Shown here: positions 1 to 6,252 of the stretch, piece by piece | How the letters are laid out: the number at the start of each line of letters is the position of its first letter | Position numbering within the stretch: position 1 is the stretch's first letter | Assembly (NCBI GenBank): GCA_044340865.1 | Contig: JBIISW010000128.1 | Coordinates: 1 to 6,998, forward strand | DNA from: UBA4416 sp044340865 | GTDB lineage: Bacteria > Bacteroidota > Bacteroidia > B-17B0 > Aurantibacillaceae | Reading direction: 5' to 3' | Length of the DNA: 6,998 bases | The notes under the pieces: model-generated | What the model saw: only the letters and a program-made list of their open reading frames with translations | Database searches by the model: none | Told to the model about the DNA's origin: nothing | Program-made: the position numbers and the translations under genes

Positions 1-279
1 ATTTATCATTTGCATAATATGCCTAAAAATTTTCGCATTCGAATTAAAACTTTTTTTGACATTAATCATCCCGAAATTGCTACTGCAACCGATTTATGGC
101 CTGCTGCAAATTGGATGGAACGAGAAACATATGACTTTTTTGGAGTTAAATTTAAAGGACATCCAAATTTGAAACGTATTTTAAATATGGATGAAATGGA
201 TATTTTTCCTTTGAGAAAAGAATTTCCTTTGGAAGATCAAACTAGGATAGATAAGAATGATAGTATGTTTGGACGATAG
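1..279 (+). CDS. nuoC: NADH-quinone oxidoreductase subunit C (30 kDa subunit), 3' end only
   Basis: This is the last 92 codons of NuoC; the reading frame is open from base 1, so the gene begins upstream of the window. NuoC is a peripheral-arm subunit of complex I that, with NuoB, NuoD and NuoI, links the NADH-oxidising module to the membrane arm. The fragment carries the 30-kDa subunit signature at fragment residues 40-61 (bases 118-183): ERE, two residues, D-F-F, six residues, H, three residues, K-R-I-L. After it comes the usual FPLRKEFPLE-type C-terminal region. The TTG at base 10 is an internal Leu codon, not a start. It is a separate protein, not fused to NuoD as in some proteobacteria, because a TAG stop and a 101-nt spacer precede nuoD. 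The identification is firm. Confidence 0.96.
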   Translation: MYHLHNMPKNFRIRIKTFFDINHPEIATATDLWPAANWMERETYDFFGVKFKGHPNLKRILNMDEMDIFPLRKEFPLEDQTRIDKNDSMFGR

Positions 280-380
280 AAAAAGTTTTTAGTGTTGAGT
301 TATTAGTTTTGAATAAATTAAACAGAATTGAACAGAAAATATTAAACGCTAAAGATTAAGAATTAAAAATTAATTTTAGA

Positions 381-1586
381 ATGAGTAAACAAGAAAGTAT
401 AAACAAAGAAGTTTTTGAAGAAAAAGAATATTCTACTCTTAACCTAGGGCCAACACATCCGGCTACACATGGTATTTTTCAAAATGTATTAAAGATGGAT
501 GGTGAAATTATTAAAGAAGCGACTCCAACCATTGGATACATTCATCGTGCCTTTGAGAAATTAGCCGAACATCGACCTTACGCGCAAATTACTCCTATTA
601 CCGATCGTTTAAATTATTGCTCTTCGCCAATCAATAACATGGGTTGGTATATGACCGTTGAAAAATTATTAGGTGCTAAAATTCCAAAGCGTGCCGAATA
701 CCACCGTGTCATCATTATGGAATTATCCCGTATTGCCGATCACATTATTTGTAATTCAGTTATTGGTGTTGATACTGGTGCTATGACAGGTTTCTTATAC
801 ATTTTTCAATGGAGAGAAAAAATTTATGAAATATTTGAAGAAATTTGTGGCGCTCGTTTAACAACTAATATTGGTCGAATTGGAGGATTTGATAACGAAT
901 GGAATAAAAAAACGTGGGATTTAATTGATACATTTTTAAAAGAATTTCCAAAAGGTTTGCAAGAGTTTTCAAATTTATTAGAGCGTAATAAAATATTTAT
1001 GGACCGTACTGTAAATTGCGGACCAATCACAGCAGAAATGGCGTTGAGCTATAGTTTTGTTGGCCCAAATTTGCGTGCAGCTGGTGTTGATTATGATGTT
1101 CGTGTTATGAATCCATATTCTTCTTATGAAGATTTTACATTTACAGTTCCTGTAGGAACAAGTGGTGATACTTACGATCGCTTCATGGTTCGTCAACACG
1201 AAATGTGGCAATCATTAAGTATCATCGAACAAGCTATTAAAAAAATGCCTGAAGGTCCTATGCATGCTGATTTACCAGACTTCTTTTTACCACCAAAAGA
1301 ACAAGTGTACAATAACATGGAAGCCTTAATCTATCATTTTAAAATTGTGATGGGAGAAACAGATATTCCTAAAGGTGAAGTATACCACTGTGTGGAAGGC
1401 GGAAACGGAGAGTTAGGATTTTATTTAATCAGTGATGGTGGGAGAACACCATTCCGTTTACATTTCCGAAGACCATGTTTTATTTACTATCAAGCGTATC
1501 CCGAAATGGTAAAAGGAATTATGCTTAGTGATGCAATCTTAACAATGAGTAGTATGAACGTTATTGCCGGAGAATTAGACGCTTAA
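381..1586 (+). CDS. nuoD: NADH-quinone oxidoreductase subunit D (49 kDa subunit)
   Basis: NuoD (401 aa) is the 49-kDa subunit of complex I. It forms much of the quinone-binding pocket next to the N2 Fe-S cluster at the membrane interface. Residues 20-31 read LNLGPTHPATHG; His30 aligns with the quinone head-group histidine of the family, and Tyr79 (in DRLNY) aligns with its partner tyrosine. The 49-kDa signature follows the pattern H-R-A-x-E-K-L-x-E at 55-63, with Ala where Gly is common, a substitution the family allows. The motifs GAMTGFL (133-139), VPVGTSGDTYDRF (256-268) and SDGGRTPFR (351-359) are also typical. The C-terminus ends GELDA, where mitochondrial and many bacterial forms end in GEVDR or similar. 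The ATG follows an A/T-rich leader without a clear Shine-Dalgarno site. It lies 101 nt after nuoC, and an inserted lipoprotein gene separates it from nuoE. Confidence 0.98.
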   Translation: MSKQESINKEVFEEKEYSTLNLGPTHPATHGIFQNVLKMDGEIIKEATPTIGYIHRAFEKLAEHRPYAQITPITDRLNYCSSPINNMGWYMTVEKLLGAKIPKRAEYHRVIIMELSRIADHIICNSVIGVDTGAMTGFLYIFQWREKIYEIFEEICGARLTTNIGRIGGFDNEWNKKTWDLIDTFLKEFPKGLQEFSNLLERNKIFMDRTVNCGPITAEMALSYSFVGPNLRAAGVDYDVRVMNPYSSYEDFTFTVPVGTSGDTYDRFMVRQHEMWQSLSIIEQAIKKMPEGPMHADLPDFFLPPKEQVYNNMEALIYHFKIVMGETDIPKGEVYHCVEGGNGELGFYLISDGGRTPFRLHFRRPCFIYYQAYPEMVKGIMLSDAILTMSSMNVIAGELDA

Positions 1587-1598
1587 AAAACATTCCAG

Positions 1599-2171
1599 AT
1601 GAACAAAATAATAGCATTAATCACAGTAGTTATACTTGTATTATCATCGTGTTCTAGTATAAAAAACACGGTTGTGTTAAAACGTAAATACAATAAAGGG
1701 TTTTATGTTGCACACCAAAAAAGCAAACATCAAGTTTCATTGACTCAAAATGAAAATCAAAGTGTTCAAAAAAGTGAAAAATTAGAATCCTTGAATGTTT
1801 CACTCAATTTTGCTAATGAAACAAATGATGTAAAGCAAATGTCAATGAATCATGTTATTGAATTAAAGCATAATACTATTTTAAGTAACTCGAAAATTGC
1901 TTTGACTTCCAAAATAAACATGGTTTTAAAACCAAATTACAAACACTTAGTTTTAGCAAAAAAAACACAGGCAAAACCCACTTTTGATACTGAACTTTTA
2001 ATTTTAGTTATTCTCTCATTATTTCCAATTCTTGCTTTAGTTGCCATTTTTATGAAAGAAGGCAAAGTTATTACAACTAATTTTTGGGTTGATTTAGTAT
2101 TACACTTCACATTGATTGGTTACATTATTTTTGCACTATTAGTCGTGTTGGATATTATCAATTTAAATTAA
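1599..2171 (+). CDS. Lipoprotein with C-terminal Pmp3/YqaE-like membrane domain
   Basis: This is a 190-residue protein of unproven function. Residues 1-17 are a hydrophobic signal sequence ending in the lipobox L-S-S-C with Cys18, so lipid modification is predicted. Residues 26-37 include KRKYNKGFYV, a basic/aromatic stretch that I recall from Bacteroidota proteins annotated as YqaE/Pmp3-family. Residues 38-130 are polar, rich in Lys, Gln, Asn and Ser, and look like a linker. The C-terminus has two hydrophobic segments (about 132-152 and 163-188) joined by MKEGKVITTNFW. This matches the Pmp3/YqaE layout of helix, K-E-G, short loop, F-W, helix, although the usual Pro-Pro in helix 1 is Phe-Pro and the Pro-Gly in helix 2 is missing. 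Known Pmp3 proteins are small stress-related membrane proteins. The gene starts 12 nt after nuoD and lies within the nuo operon; no complex I role is established. The family assignment is by eye and moderate. Confidence 0.7.
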   Translation: MNKIIALITVVILVLSSCSSIKNTVVLKRKYNKGFYVAHQKSKHQVSLTQNENQSVQKSEKLESLNVSLNFANETNDVKQMSMNHVIELKHNTILSNSKIALTSKINMVLKPNYKHLVLAKKTQAKPTFDTELLILVILSLFPILALVAIFMKEGKVITTNFWVDLVLHFTLIGYIIFALLVVLDIINLN

Positions 2172-2182
2172 AATAAAAAATA

Positions 2183-2202
2183 GTTCTGATAAAAAACAGA
2201 AC
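2183..2202 (+). other. Short inverted repeat upstream of nuoE
   Basis: GTTCTG (2183-2188) and CAGAAC (2197-2202) are perfect 6-bp inverted arms around an 8-nt A-rich loop, in the 47-nt gap before nuoE. They end 17 nt before the nuoE ATG. No T-run follows, so this is not a canonical terminator. It may be a small leader hairpin or an operator-like site, or chance. Confidence 0.25.
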
Positions 2203-2218
2203 ACATAAATACATAACA

Positions 2219-2800
2219 ATGAGTAGTCAAGTACACGGAGCACAAAAGTTTGATAACACTAAACGCAATGAAACTGTTTTTAGTGAAGATGCTATGAAAA
2301 CTGTTCAAACAATTATTTCACATTATCCTGAAGGAAAGCAAAAATCTGCTTTGTTACCCATATTGCACATAGCACAAGCAGAGTTTGGTGGATGGTTAAG
2401 TCCAGAAACAATGGATTATGTAGCTTCCATTTTAAAAATTAAACCAATTGAAGTTTTTGAAGTGGCCTCTTTTTATACGATGTATAATTTAAAGCCAGTT
2501 GGTAAATGTGTATTAGAAGTTTGTCAAACAAGTTCATGTTGGTTAAATGGTGCAGAAGATATTGTAAAATACATTGAGAAAAAATTAAACATAAAAGTTG
2601 GTGAAACTACGAAAGACGGCATGTTTACTTTAAAAGTGGCTGAGTGTTTAGGTTCTTGTGGAACAGCACCCATGTTGCAATGCGGAGCTTCTTATCATGA
2701 AAATTTAACGTATGATAAAGTGGATTCGATTTTAGAAAACTATAAAGCAGAGGGTAAATTAAGAAGTTATACTGATTTAGATTATAAAAATACATTGTAA
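2219..2800 (+). CDS. nuoE: NADH-quinone oxidoreductase subunit E (24 kDa, 2Fe-2S)
   Basis: NuoE (193 aa) is the 24-kDa thioredoxin-fold subunit of the NADH dehydrogenase module and carries the off-path 2Fe-2S cluster N1a. The four ligands are visible as Cys102-x4-Cys107 (CQTSSC) and Cys143-x3-Cys147 (CLGSC). The N-terminal helical part has the familiar YPEGKQKSALLPIL segment (36-49) and GGWLSPETM (57-65), followed by VASFYTMYNLKPVGK (82-96). About 20 residues precede the conserved core, an ordinary length for the family. The ATG at 2219 is the first in frame that includes the whole core. It lies 47 nt downstream of the lipoprotein gene and 70 nt upstream of nuoF, its direct partner. The identification is firm. 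Confidence 0.97.
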   Translation: MSSQVHGAQKFDNTKRNETVFSEDAMKTVQTIISHYPEGKQKSALLPILHIAQAEFGGWLSPETMDYVASILKIKPIEVFEVASFYTMYNLKPVGKCVLEVCQTSSCWLNGAEDIVKYIEKKLNIKVGETTKDGMFTLKVAECLGSCGTAPMLQCGASYHENLTYDKVDSILENYKAEGKLRSYTDLDYKNTL

Positions 2801-2811
2801 TATGTTTTTTT

Positions 2812-2852
2812 CTTAACCTTTCACAGGGGCTCTCGAAGTGAAAATGTTTAAG
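2812..2852 (+). other. Imperfect stem-loop in the nuoE-nuoF spacer
   Basis: The inner arms TTTCAC (2819-2824) and GTGAAA (2838-2843) pair perfectly. The outer arms CTTAA (2812-2816) and TTAAG (2848-2852) extend the stem across an asymmetric internal loop of 2 versus 4 nt. The 13-nt apical loop (AGGGGCTCTCGAA) is markedly G/C-rich compared with the surrounding A/T-rich DNA and could add a weak 3-bp inner helix. No T-run follows on the + strand and none is suitable on the - strand, so an intrinsic terminator is unlikely. It ends 18 nt before the nuoF ATG. An mRNA processing, stability or leader-control element is possible but unproven. Confidence 0.45.
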
Positions 2853-2870
2853 AGTAAATATTAAATAATT

Positions 2871-4211
2871 ATGGGAAGAAAATTATTAATTCATAACGAC
2901 AACGTACCTAACATTCATACGTTAGAAGTGTATCGTGCAAACGGAGGTTATGCTTCTGTTGAAAAAGCATTAAAAACAATGCAACCCGACCAAGTTACTG
3001 ATGAGGTGAAAAAATCAGGACTAAGAGGTCGTGGTGGCGCCGGTTTTCCAACAGGAATGAAATGGGGATTTTTAGCAAAGCCTGAAGGTGTGCCCCGTTA
3101 CTTAGTTTGTAATGCAGATGAATCAGAGCCCGGAACTTTCAAAGACCGTTATTTAATGGAAAAAATTCCTCATGCATTAATTGAAGGAATGATTACTTCT
3201 TCTTATGCATTAGGTGCCAAACAATCTTACATTTATATTCGAGGAGAATATTTTTATGTTGCTCGTATTATTGAAGCTGCCATTGCAGAAGCATATGCAG
3301 CAGGCTGGTTAGGTAAAAATATTTTAGGAACAGATTTCTCCCACGACTGTTATGTGCAAGTTGGTGGTGGTGCTTACATCTGTGGAGAAGAAACTGCACT
3401 TTTAGAATCGTTAGAAGGTAAGCGTGGTAATCCACGAATTAAGCCACCATTTCCTGCAGTAGCGGGTTTATGGGGTTGTCCAACGGTTGTAAATAATGTT
3501 GAAACCATTGCAGCAGTTGTTCCTATTGTCAACATGGGTGGAGAAGAATATGCTAAAATTGGTGTTGGAAAATCAACAGGAACAAAATTAATTTCAGCAT
3601 CTGGGCATATTAATAAACCTGGTGTTTACGAAATTGAATTAGGTATTACGGTAGAAGAGTTTATATACAGTGAAGAGTATTGCGGCGGCATTCGCAATGG
3701 TAAAAAATTAAAAGCAGTTGTTGCTGGTGGTTCATCAGTGCCAATTTTACCTGCGGCCTTGGCATTAACAACGGCTAAAGGAGAACCTCGTTTAATGACG
3801 TATGAAAGTTTATCGGATGGTGGTTTTTTAACTGGAACGATGTTAGGTTCTGGAGGCTTTATCGCAATGGATGAAGACACAAGTATTGTGAAAAATTTAT
3901 TTACGTTCTCTCGTTTTTATCATCATGAAAGTTGCGGACAATGTTCGCCTTGCCGCGAAGGAACAGGTTGGATGGAAAAAATATTACAAAAGTTTTTGAA
4001 CGGTACAGCAAACGAAAGTGATGTAGATTTGTTATGGGACATTCAAAGTAAAATTGAAGGAAAAACAATTTGTCCTTTAGGAGAAGCTGCTGCTTGGCCT
4101 GTAGCTGCTGCTATTCGTCACTTCAAACATGAATTTATTGAAATTGCACAAAAGAAAAAATTTGTGGATATTTCACATTATGATCGTTTAAATAAATTGG
4201 TAAAGGCATAA
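2871..4211 (+). CDS. nuoF: NADH-quinone oxidoreductase subunit F (51 kDa, FMN and NADH binding)
   Basis: NuoF (446 aa) is the catalytic 51-kDa subunit that oxidises NADH through FMN and passes electrons to the 4Fe-4S cluster N3. The Gly-rich NADH/FMN region is at 49-65 (SGLRGRGGAGFPTGMKW), followed by NADESEPGTFKDR at 81-93. The second signature, GAYICGEETALLESLEG, is at 167-183, followed by KRGNPRIKPPFP. The N3 ligands are Cys355-x2-Cys358-x2-Cys361 (ESCGQCSPCREGT) and Cys401 (TICPLGEA). The length and domain order are normal, and no residue of the key motifs is missing. The ATG follows a 70-nt spacer that contains a stem-loop. Its TAA is followed after one base by the TTG start of the TonB_C-repeat gene, so the two are likely co-transcribed. 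The identification is firm. Confidence 0.98.
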   Translation: MGRKLLIHNDNVPNIHTLEVYRANGGYASVEKALKTMQPDQVTDEVKKSGLRGRGGAGFPTGMKWGFLAKPEGVPRYLVCNADESEPGTFKDRYLMEKIPHALIEGMITSSYALGAKQSYIYIRGEYFYVARIIEAAIAEAYAAGWLGKNILGTDFSHDCYVQVGGGAYICGEETALLESLEGKRGNPRIKPPFPAVAGLWGCPTVVNNVETIAAVVPIVNMGGEEYAKIGVGKSTGTKLISASGHINKPGVYEIELGITVEEFIYSEEYCGGIRNGKKLKAVVAGGSSVPILPAALALTTAKGEPRLMTYESLSDGGFLTGTMLGSGGFIAMDEDTSIVKNLFTFSRFYHHESCGQCSPCREGTGWMEKILQKFLNGTANESDVDLLWDIQSKIEGKTICPLGEAAAWPVAAAIRHFKHEFIEIAQKKKFVDISHYDRLNKLVKA

Positions 4212-4212
4212 A

Positions 4213-5595
4213 TTGAAAATATTTGTCTACATATTTATTATTTTTTGTTCTAAAGTTTCTTTGGGACAAGACGAAACGATGCCAGAGTATCCAAATGGTG
4301 TTGGGGAAATGATGAAATTTATTTCTAAAAATACAGTGTATCCGAAAATGGCCCAAGATAGTAATTGGACAGGAAGAGCACTTATATCGATTGTTGTCGA
4401 TTCGACTGGAAAAATAATTGAGCCCTCTGTTTCTAAATCATCAGGCTATATAATTTTAGATAACGAAGCTCTAAGAGTAGTTCAATTAATGCCTGATTGG
4501 AAACCTGGCAAACAAAATAATATAGCTGTATCTGTAAAAGTTACAATACCAGTAAATTTTTTTAAAGATAAAAAAACTGAAAACTCTATTTCTGAAAATG
4601 TTCAAAAACATGAATATGTTTTGACTGAGACAAGTTTAAATTATTTTAACCAAAAATTCATAAACAATCAACCTAAGTATACTGGTTCAGAAGGAAGTTT
4701 CATTCAAAATATTACAAATAAATTATCTTTAATTGTAAAAAAAACAGGAGAAAGGTATCAAGGGTATGTTATTATGAAATTCGATATAGATGAAATTGGA
4801 ATTATAAATAATCCAGAATTAACAAGAATCTCAGGTTATGAGTTCATTGACAGAACCTTTATTGAAGTTATGAATAGCATGCCTAATTGGATACCTGCCA
4901 AAATTAATGGTATTGCAGTTTTAAAATCAGTAGAGATTCCAGTATATTTCAATATTGTGAATATGGGAAGCTATGTACAATCAGAAATATTATTAACAAA
5001 AAATATAGATGATGAAATAATAAAACCGCAATTTAAAGGAGGTACTGATGCGTTGCAAAAGTTTATTAAGGCCAATATAAATTATCCTACTGAATGTAAA
5101 AAACAAAAGATTTACGGTGAAACAGTAGTTGTTTTTCATGTCGATAAAAATGGGCATATAGTAAATCCGAAAATAAGAGAATCTTCAGGTAATACACTAC
5201 TAGATAAAGAATCTCTAAGACTTGTAACTTCCATGTCAAATTGGATACCTGCCTTTAAAAACAAAAAAAGCATTGATCAAATGTGTGATATTAGAATTAC
5301 CTTTGGTCGCAAAAATAAAATCGAAAAATACAGAAAAGATAAATATAACATCTCTTTAAATTATTTTAAAATGGCTACAAATAGCTTTCTTCAAAATAAT
5401 TTCAATGAAGCTAAGGTTAATTATAAAAATGCTTATTTATATAATTGCTTGTATTCCGATGCCTTATTTAACTTAGGAGTAGTCTATTTAAAATTAAACC
5501 AAACCGATAGTGCATGTTTAAGCTGGAAAGAATATAAAATGCATTTTAATGATAATAAAACAGAAGAACTAATCAAAAAATATTGCTCAAATTAA
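4213..5595 (+). CDS. Secreted protein with three tandem TonB_C-like domains and C-terminal TPR
   Basis: This 460-residue predicted periplasmic protein probably begins at a TTG one base after the nuoF stop. That start supplies a signal peptide (KIFVYIFIIFCSKVSLGQ, residues 2-19), while the next in-frame ATG, codon 23, would remove it. Three TonB C-terminal-like repeats follow: 24-118, 155-249 and 272-366. Each has the Bacteroidota pattern of V-D-x-x-G-x-I (or a variant), then S-G-Y/N, a small helix, and M-P/S-x-W-x-P-A/G-K/F near the end. Repeat 1 also has YPKMAQ and repeat 3 has YPTECKK; repeat 2 is the most diverged. Residues 382-446 look like about two TPR motifs (FLQNNFNEAKVNYKNAY; ALFNLGVVYLKLNQTDSA). 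There is no membrane anchor and no Pro-rich spanning region, so it is not a classical energy-transducing TonB. Its partner and its role in the nuo operon are unknown. Confidence 0.82.
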   Translation: MKIFVYIFIIFCSKVSLGQDETMPEYPNGVGEMMKFISKNTVYPKMAQDSNWTGRALISIVVDSTGKIIEPSVSKSSGYIILDNEALRVVQLMPDWKPGKQNNIAVSVKVTIPVNFFKDKKTENSISENVQKHEYVLTETSLNYFNQKFINNQPKYTGSEGSFIQNITNKLSLIVKKTGERYQGYVIMKFDIDEIGIINNPELTRISGYEFIDRTFIEVMNSMPNWIPAKINGIAVLKSVEIPVYFNIVNMGSYVQSEILLTKNIDDEIIKPQFKGGTDALQKFIKANINYPTECKKQKIYGETVVVFHVDKNGHIVNPKIRESSGNTLLDKESLRLVTSMSNWIPAFKNKKSIDQMCDIRITFGRKNKIEKYRKDKYNISLNYFKMATNSFLQNNFNEAKVNYKNAYLYNCLYSDALFNLGVVYLKLNQTDSACLSWKEYKMHFNDNKTEELIKKYCSN

Positions 5596-5602
5596 ATAAT
5601 AA

Positions 5603-5923
5603 ATGATAGCATCCGTTATATCAAATAATATCACTCAAATTAATGCCATTTGCAAACAGCATAAGGTAAATGAGTTATATGTGTTTGGTTCTGCAGCCAG
5701 GGATGATTACCAATTTTATAGTGATATTGATTTGTTGGTTGATTTTATAAAAGAGGAAGATAACAATGAATTTACAGAAAATTATTTTTGGTTCAAAGAA
5801 GAATTAATTCATGCTTTAAAAAAACCCATTGATTTATTGTTTTATAAAAAAGCTATAAAATCAAGAATTAAAGCGGCGATTAATAAAGATAAAATTTTGT
5901 TGTATGGGCGAAAAATTAGTTAA
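5603..5923 (+). CDS. mntA: MNT-family nucleotidyltransferase antitoxin (MntA-like)
   Basis: This 106-residue minimal nucleotidyltransferase is predicted to be the antitoxin of a HEPN-MNT pair. In characterised MntA-HepT systems the MNT protein neutralises the HEPN RNase by transferring AMP from ATP onto a tyrosine next to its active site. The defining motif GS-x10-D-x-D is intact: Gly29-Ser30, then Asp41 and Asp43 (YSDIDLLVDF). The third metal-binding acid is probably Asp77 in KKPIDLLF. The length is normal for the family. The ATG lies 7 nt after the preceding stop. The 3' end overlaps the toxin gene by 20 nt in another frame, as expected for translationally coupled partners. The module sits inside the nuo operon, and nothing suggests inactivation. 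Confidence 0.92.
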   Translation: MIASVISNNITQINAICKQHKVNELYVFGSAARDDYQFYSDIDLLVDFIKEEDNNEFTENYFWFKEELIHALKKPIDLLFYKKAIKSRIKAAINKDKILLYGRKIS

Positions 5924-6251
5924 AGAATATGTAAAAGATATTTTACTTATTATTGCAGAATTGGAACAAATAAAAAAAGATGCAAAAACGAGTAAGGGAT
6001 TTAGTAAAGGCATATATTATAAAAGAACAAGCGAAAGAAACTTTTTAATTGTAGGAGAATTAATAAAAAAAATAACAACACTGAGTCCGGAAATAGCATT
6101 AAAAATAAGAAACAGAGAAAGTATTATAGGGTTAAGAAATTTTTTAGCACATGCTTATGATACAGTTGATTACGAACAAATGTGGTTATTTGTAATAAAA
6201 CGAACACCAGAATTGAAAGAAGATATTAATAAGATTTTGAAATTAAAGTAG
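5904..6251 (+). CDS. hepT: HEPN-domain ribonuclease toxin (HepT-like)
   Basis: This 115-residue, mostly helical HEPN protein is predicted to be an RNA-cleaving toxin partnered with the upstream MNT antitoxin. The RNase signature R-x4-H-x-Y is intact: Arg78, His83 and Tyr85 in RNFLAHAY, followed by DTVDYEQMW. In studied homologues Arg and His are catalytic, and the Tyr is the residue AMPylated by MntA. The ATG at 5904 overlaps the end of mntA by 20 nt, and the TAG stop is one base from the nuoG ATG. The coding sequence is A-rich even for this window, including an A8 run at 6065-6072, while the nuo genes show more G/C in their codons. This is compatible with acquisition, though not proof of it. 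The frame is complete with no internal stop. The RNA target cannot be told from sequence. Confidence 0.92.
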   Translation: MGEKLVKEYVKDILLIIAELEQIKKDAKTSKGFSKGIYYKRTSERNFLIVGELIKKITTLSPEIALKIRNRESIIGLRNFLAHAYDTVDYEQMWLFVIKRTPELKEDINKILKLK

Positions 6252-6252
6252 A

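Noticed and set aside
10..12. TTG at base 10 as a start codon for a short protein
   Set aside because: The frame is open to base 1, and the residues before it continue the NuoC sequence. The TTG is an internal Leu codon.
304..311. TAGTTTTG in the nuoC-nuoD spacer, matching the Bacteroidota -7 pattern TAnnTTTG
   Set aside because: No TTG-type -33 element is found at the expected distance upstream, and such 8-mers are frequent in A/T-rich DNA. An internal promoter for nuoD is possible but not supportable.
321..337. AACAGAA repeated at 321-327 and 331-337 in the nuoC-nuoD spacer
   Set aside because: Only two 7-bp copies occur in low-complexity A-rich sequence; this is not enough for a binding-site or repeat call.
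366..377. A 12-bp perfect palindrome, AAAATTAATTTT, just before nuoD
   Set aside because: It is pure A/T in a very A/T-rich spacer, so it is expected by chance. There is no flanking evidence of an operator.
824..1211. Two overlapping open frames on the - strand (824-1030 and 978-1211)
   Set aside because: They lie wholly inside nuoD, show no recognisable domain and are explained as antisense shadows of a strongly conserved gene.
3626..3880. An 84-codon open frame on the - strand
   Set aside because: It lies inside nuoF opposite conserved coding sequence and has no recognisable motif.
4135..4356. A 73-codon open frame on the - strand spanning the nuoF end and the next gene's start
   Set aside because: It is antisense to two supported genes, has an unusual composition and shows no domain.
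4200..6014. An 11-bp match, GTAAAGGCATA, at 4200-4210 (nuoF end) and 6004-6014 (inside hepT) as a possible insertion duplication
   Set aside because: The second copy lies in the middle of hepT, not at the cargo boundary, and both encode ordinary codons; likely coincidence.
6065..6072. An A8 run within hepT as a possible slippage or phase-variation switch for the toxin
   Set aside because: A8 runs also occur at 1958-1965 (lipoprotein gene) and 4737-4744 (TonB_C gene), so this is a general compositional property and not specific to the toxin.
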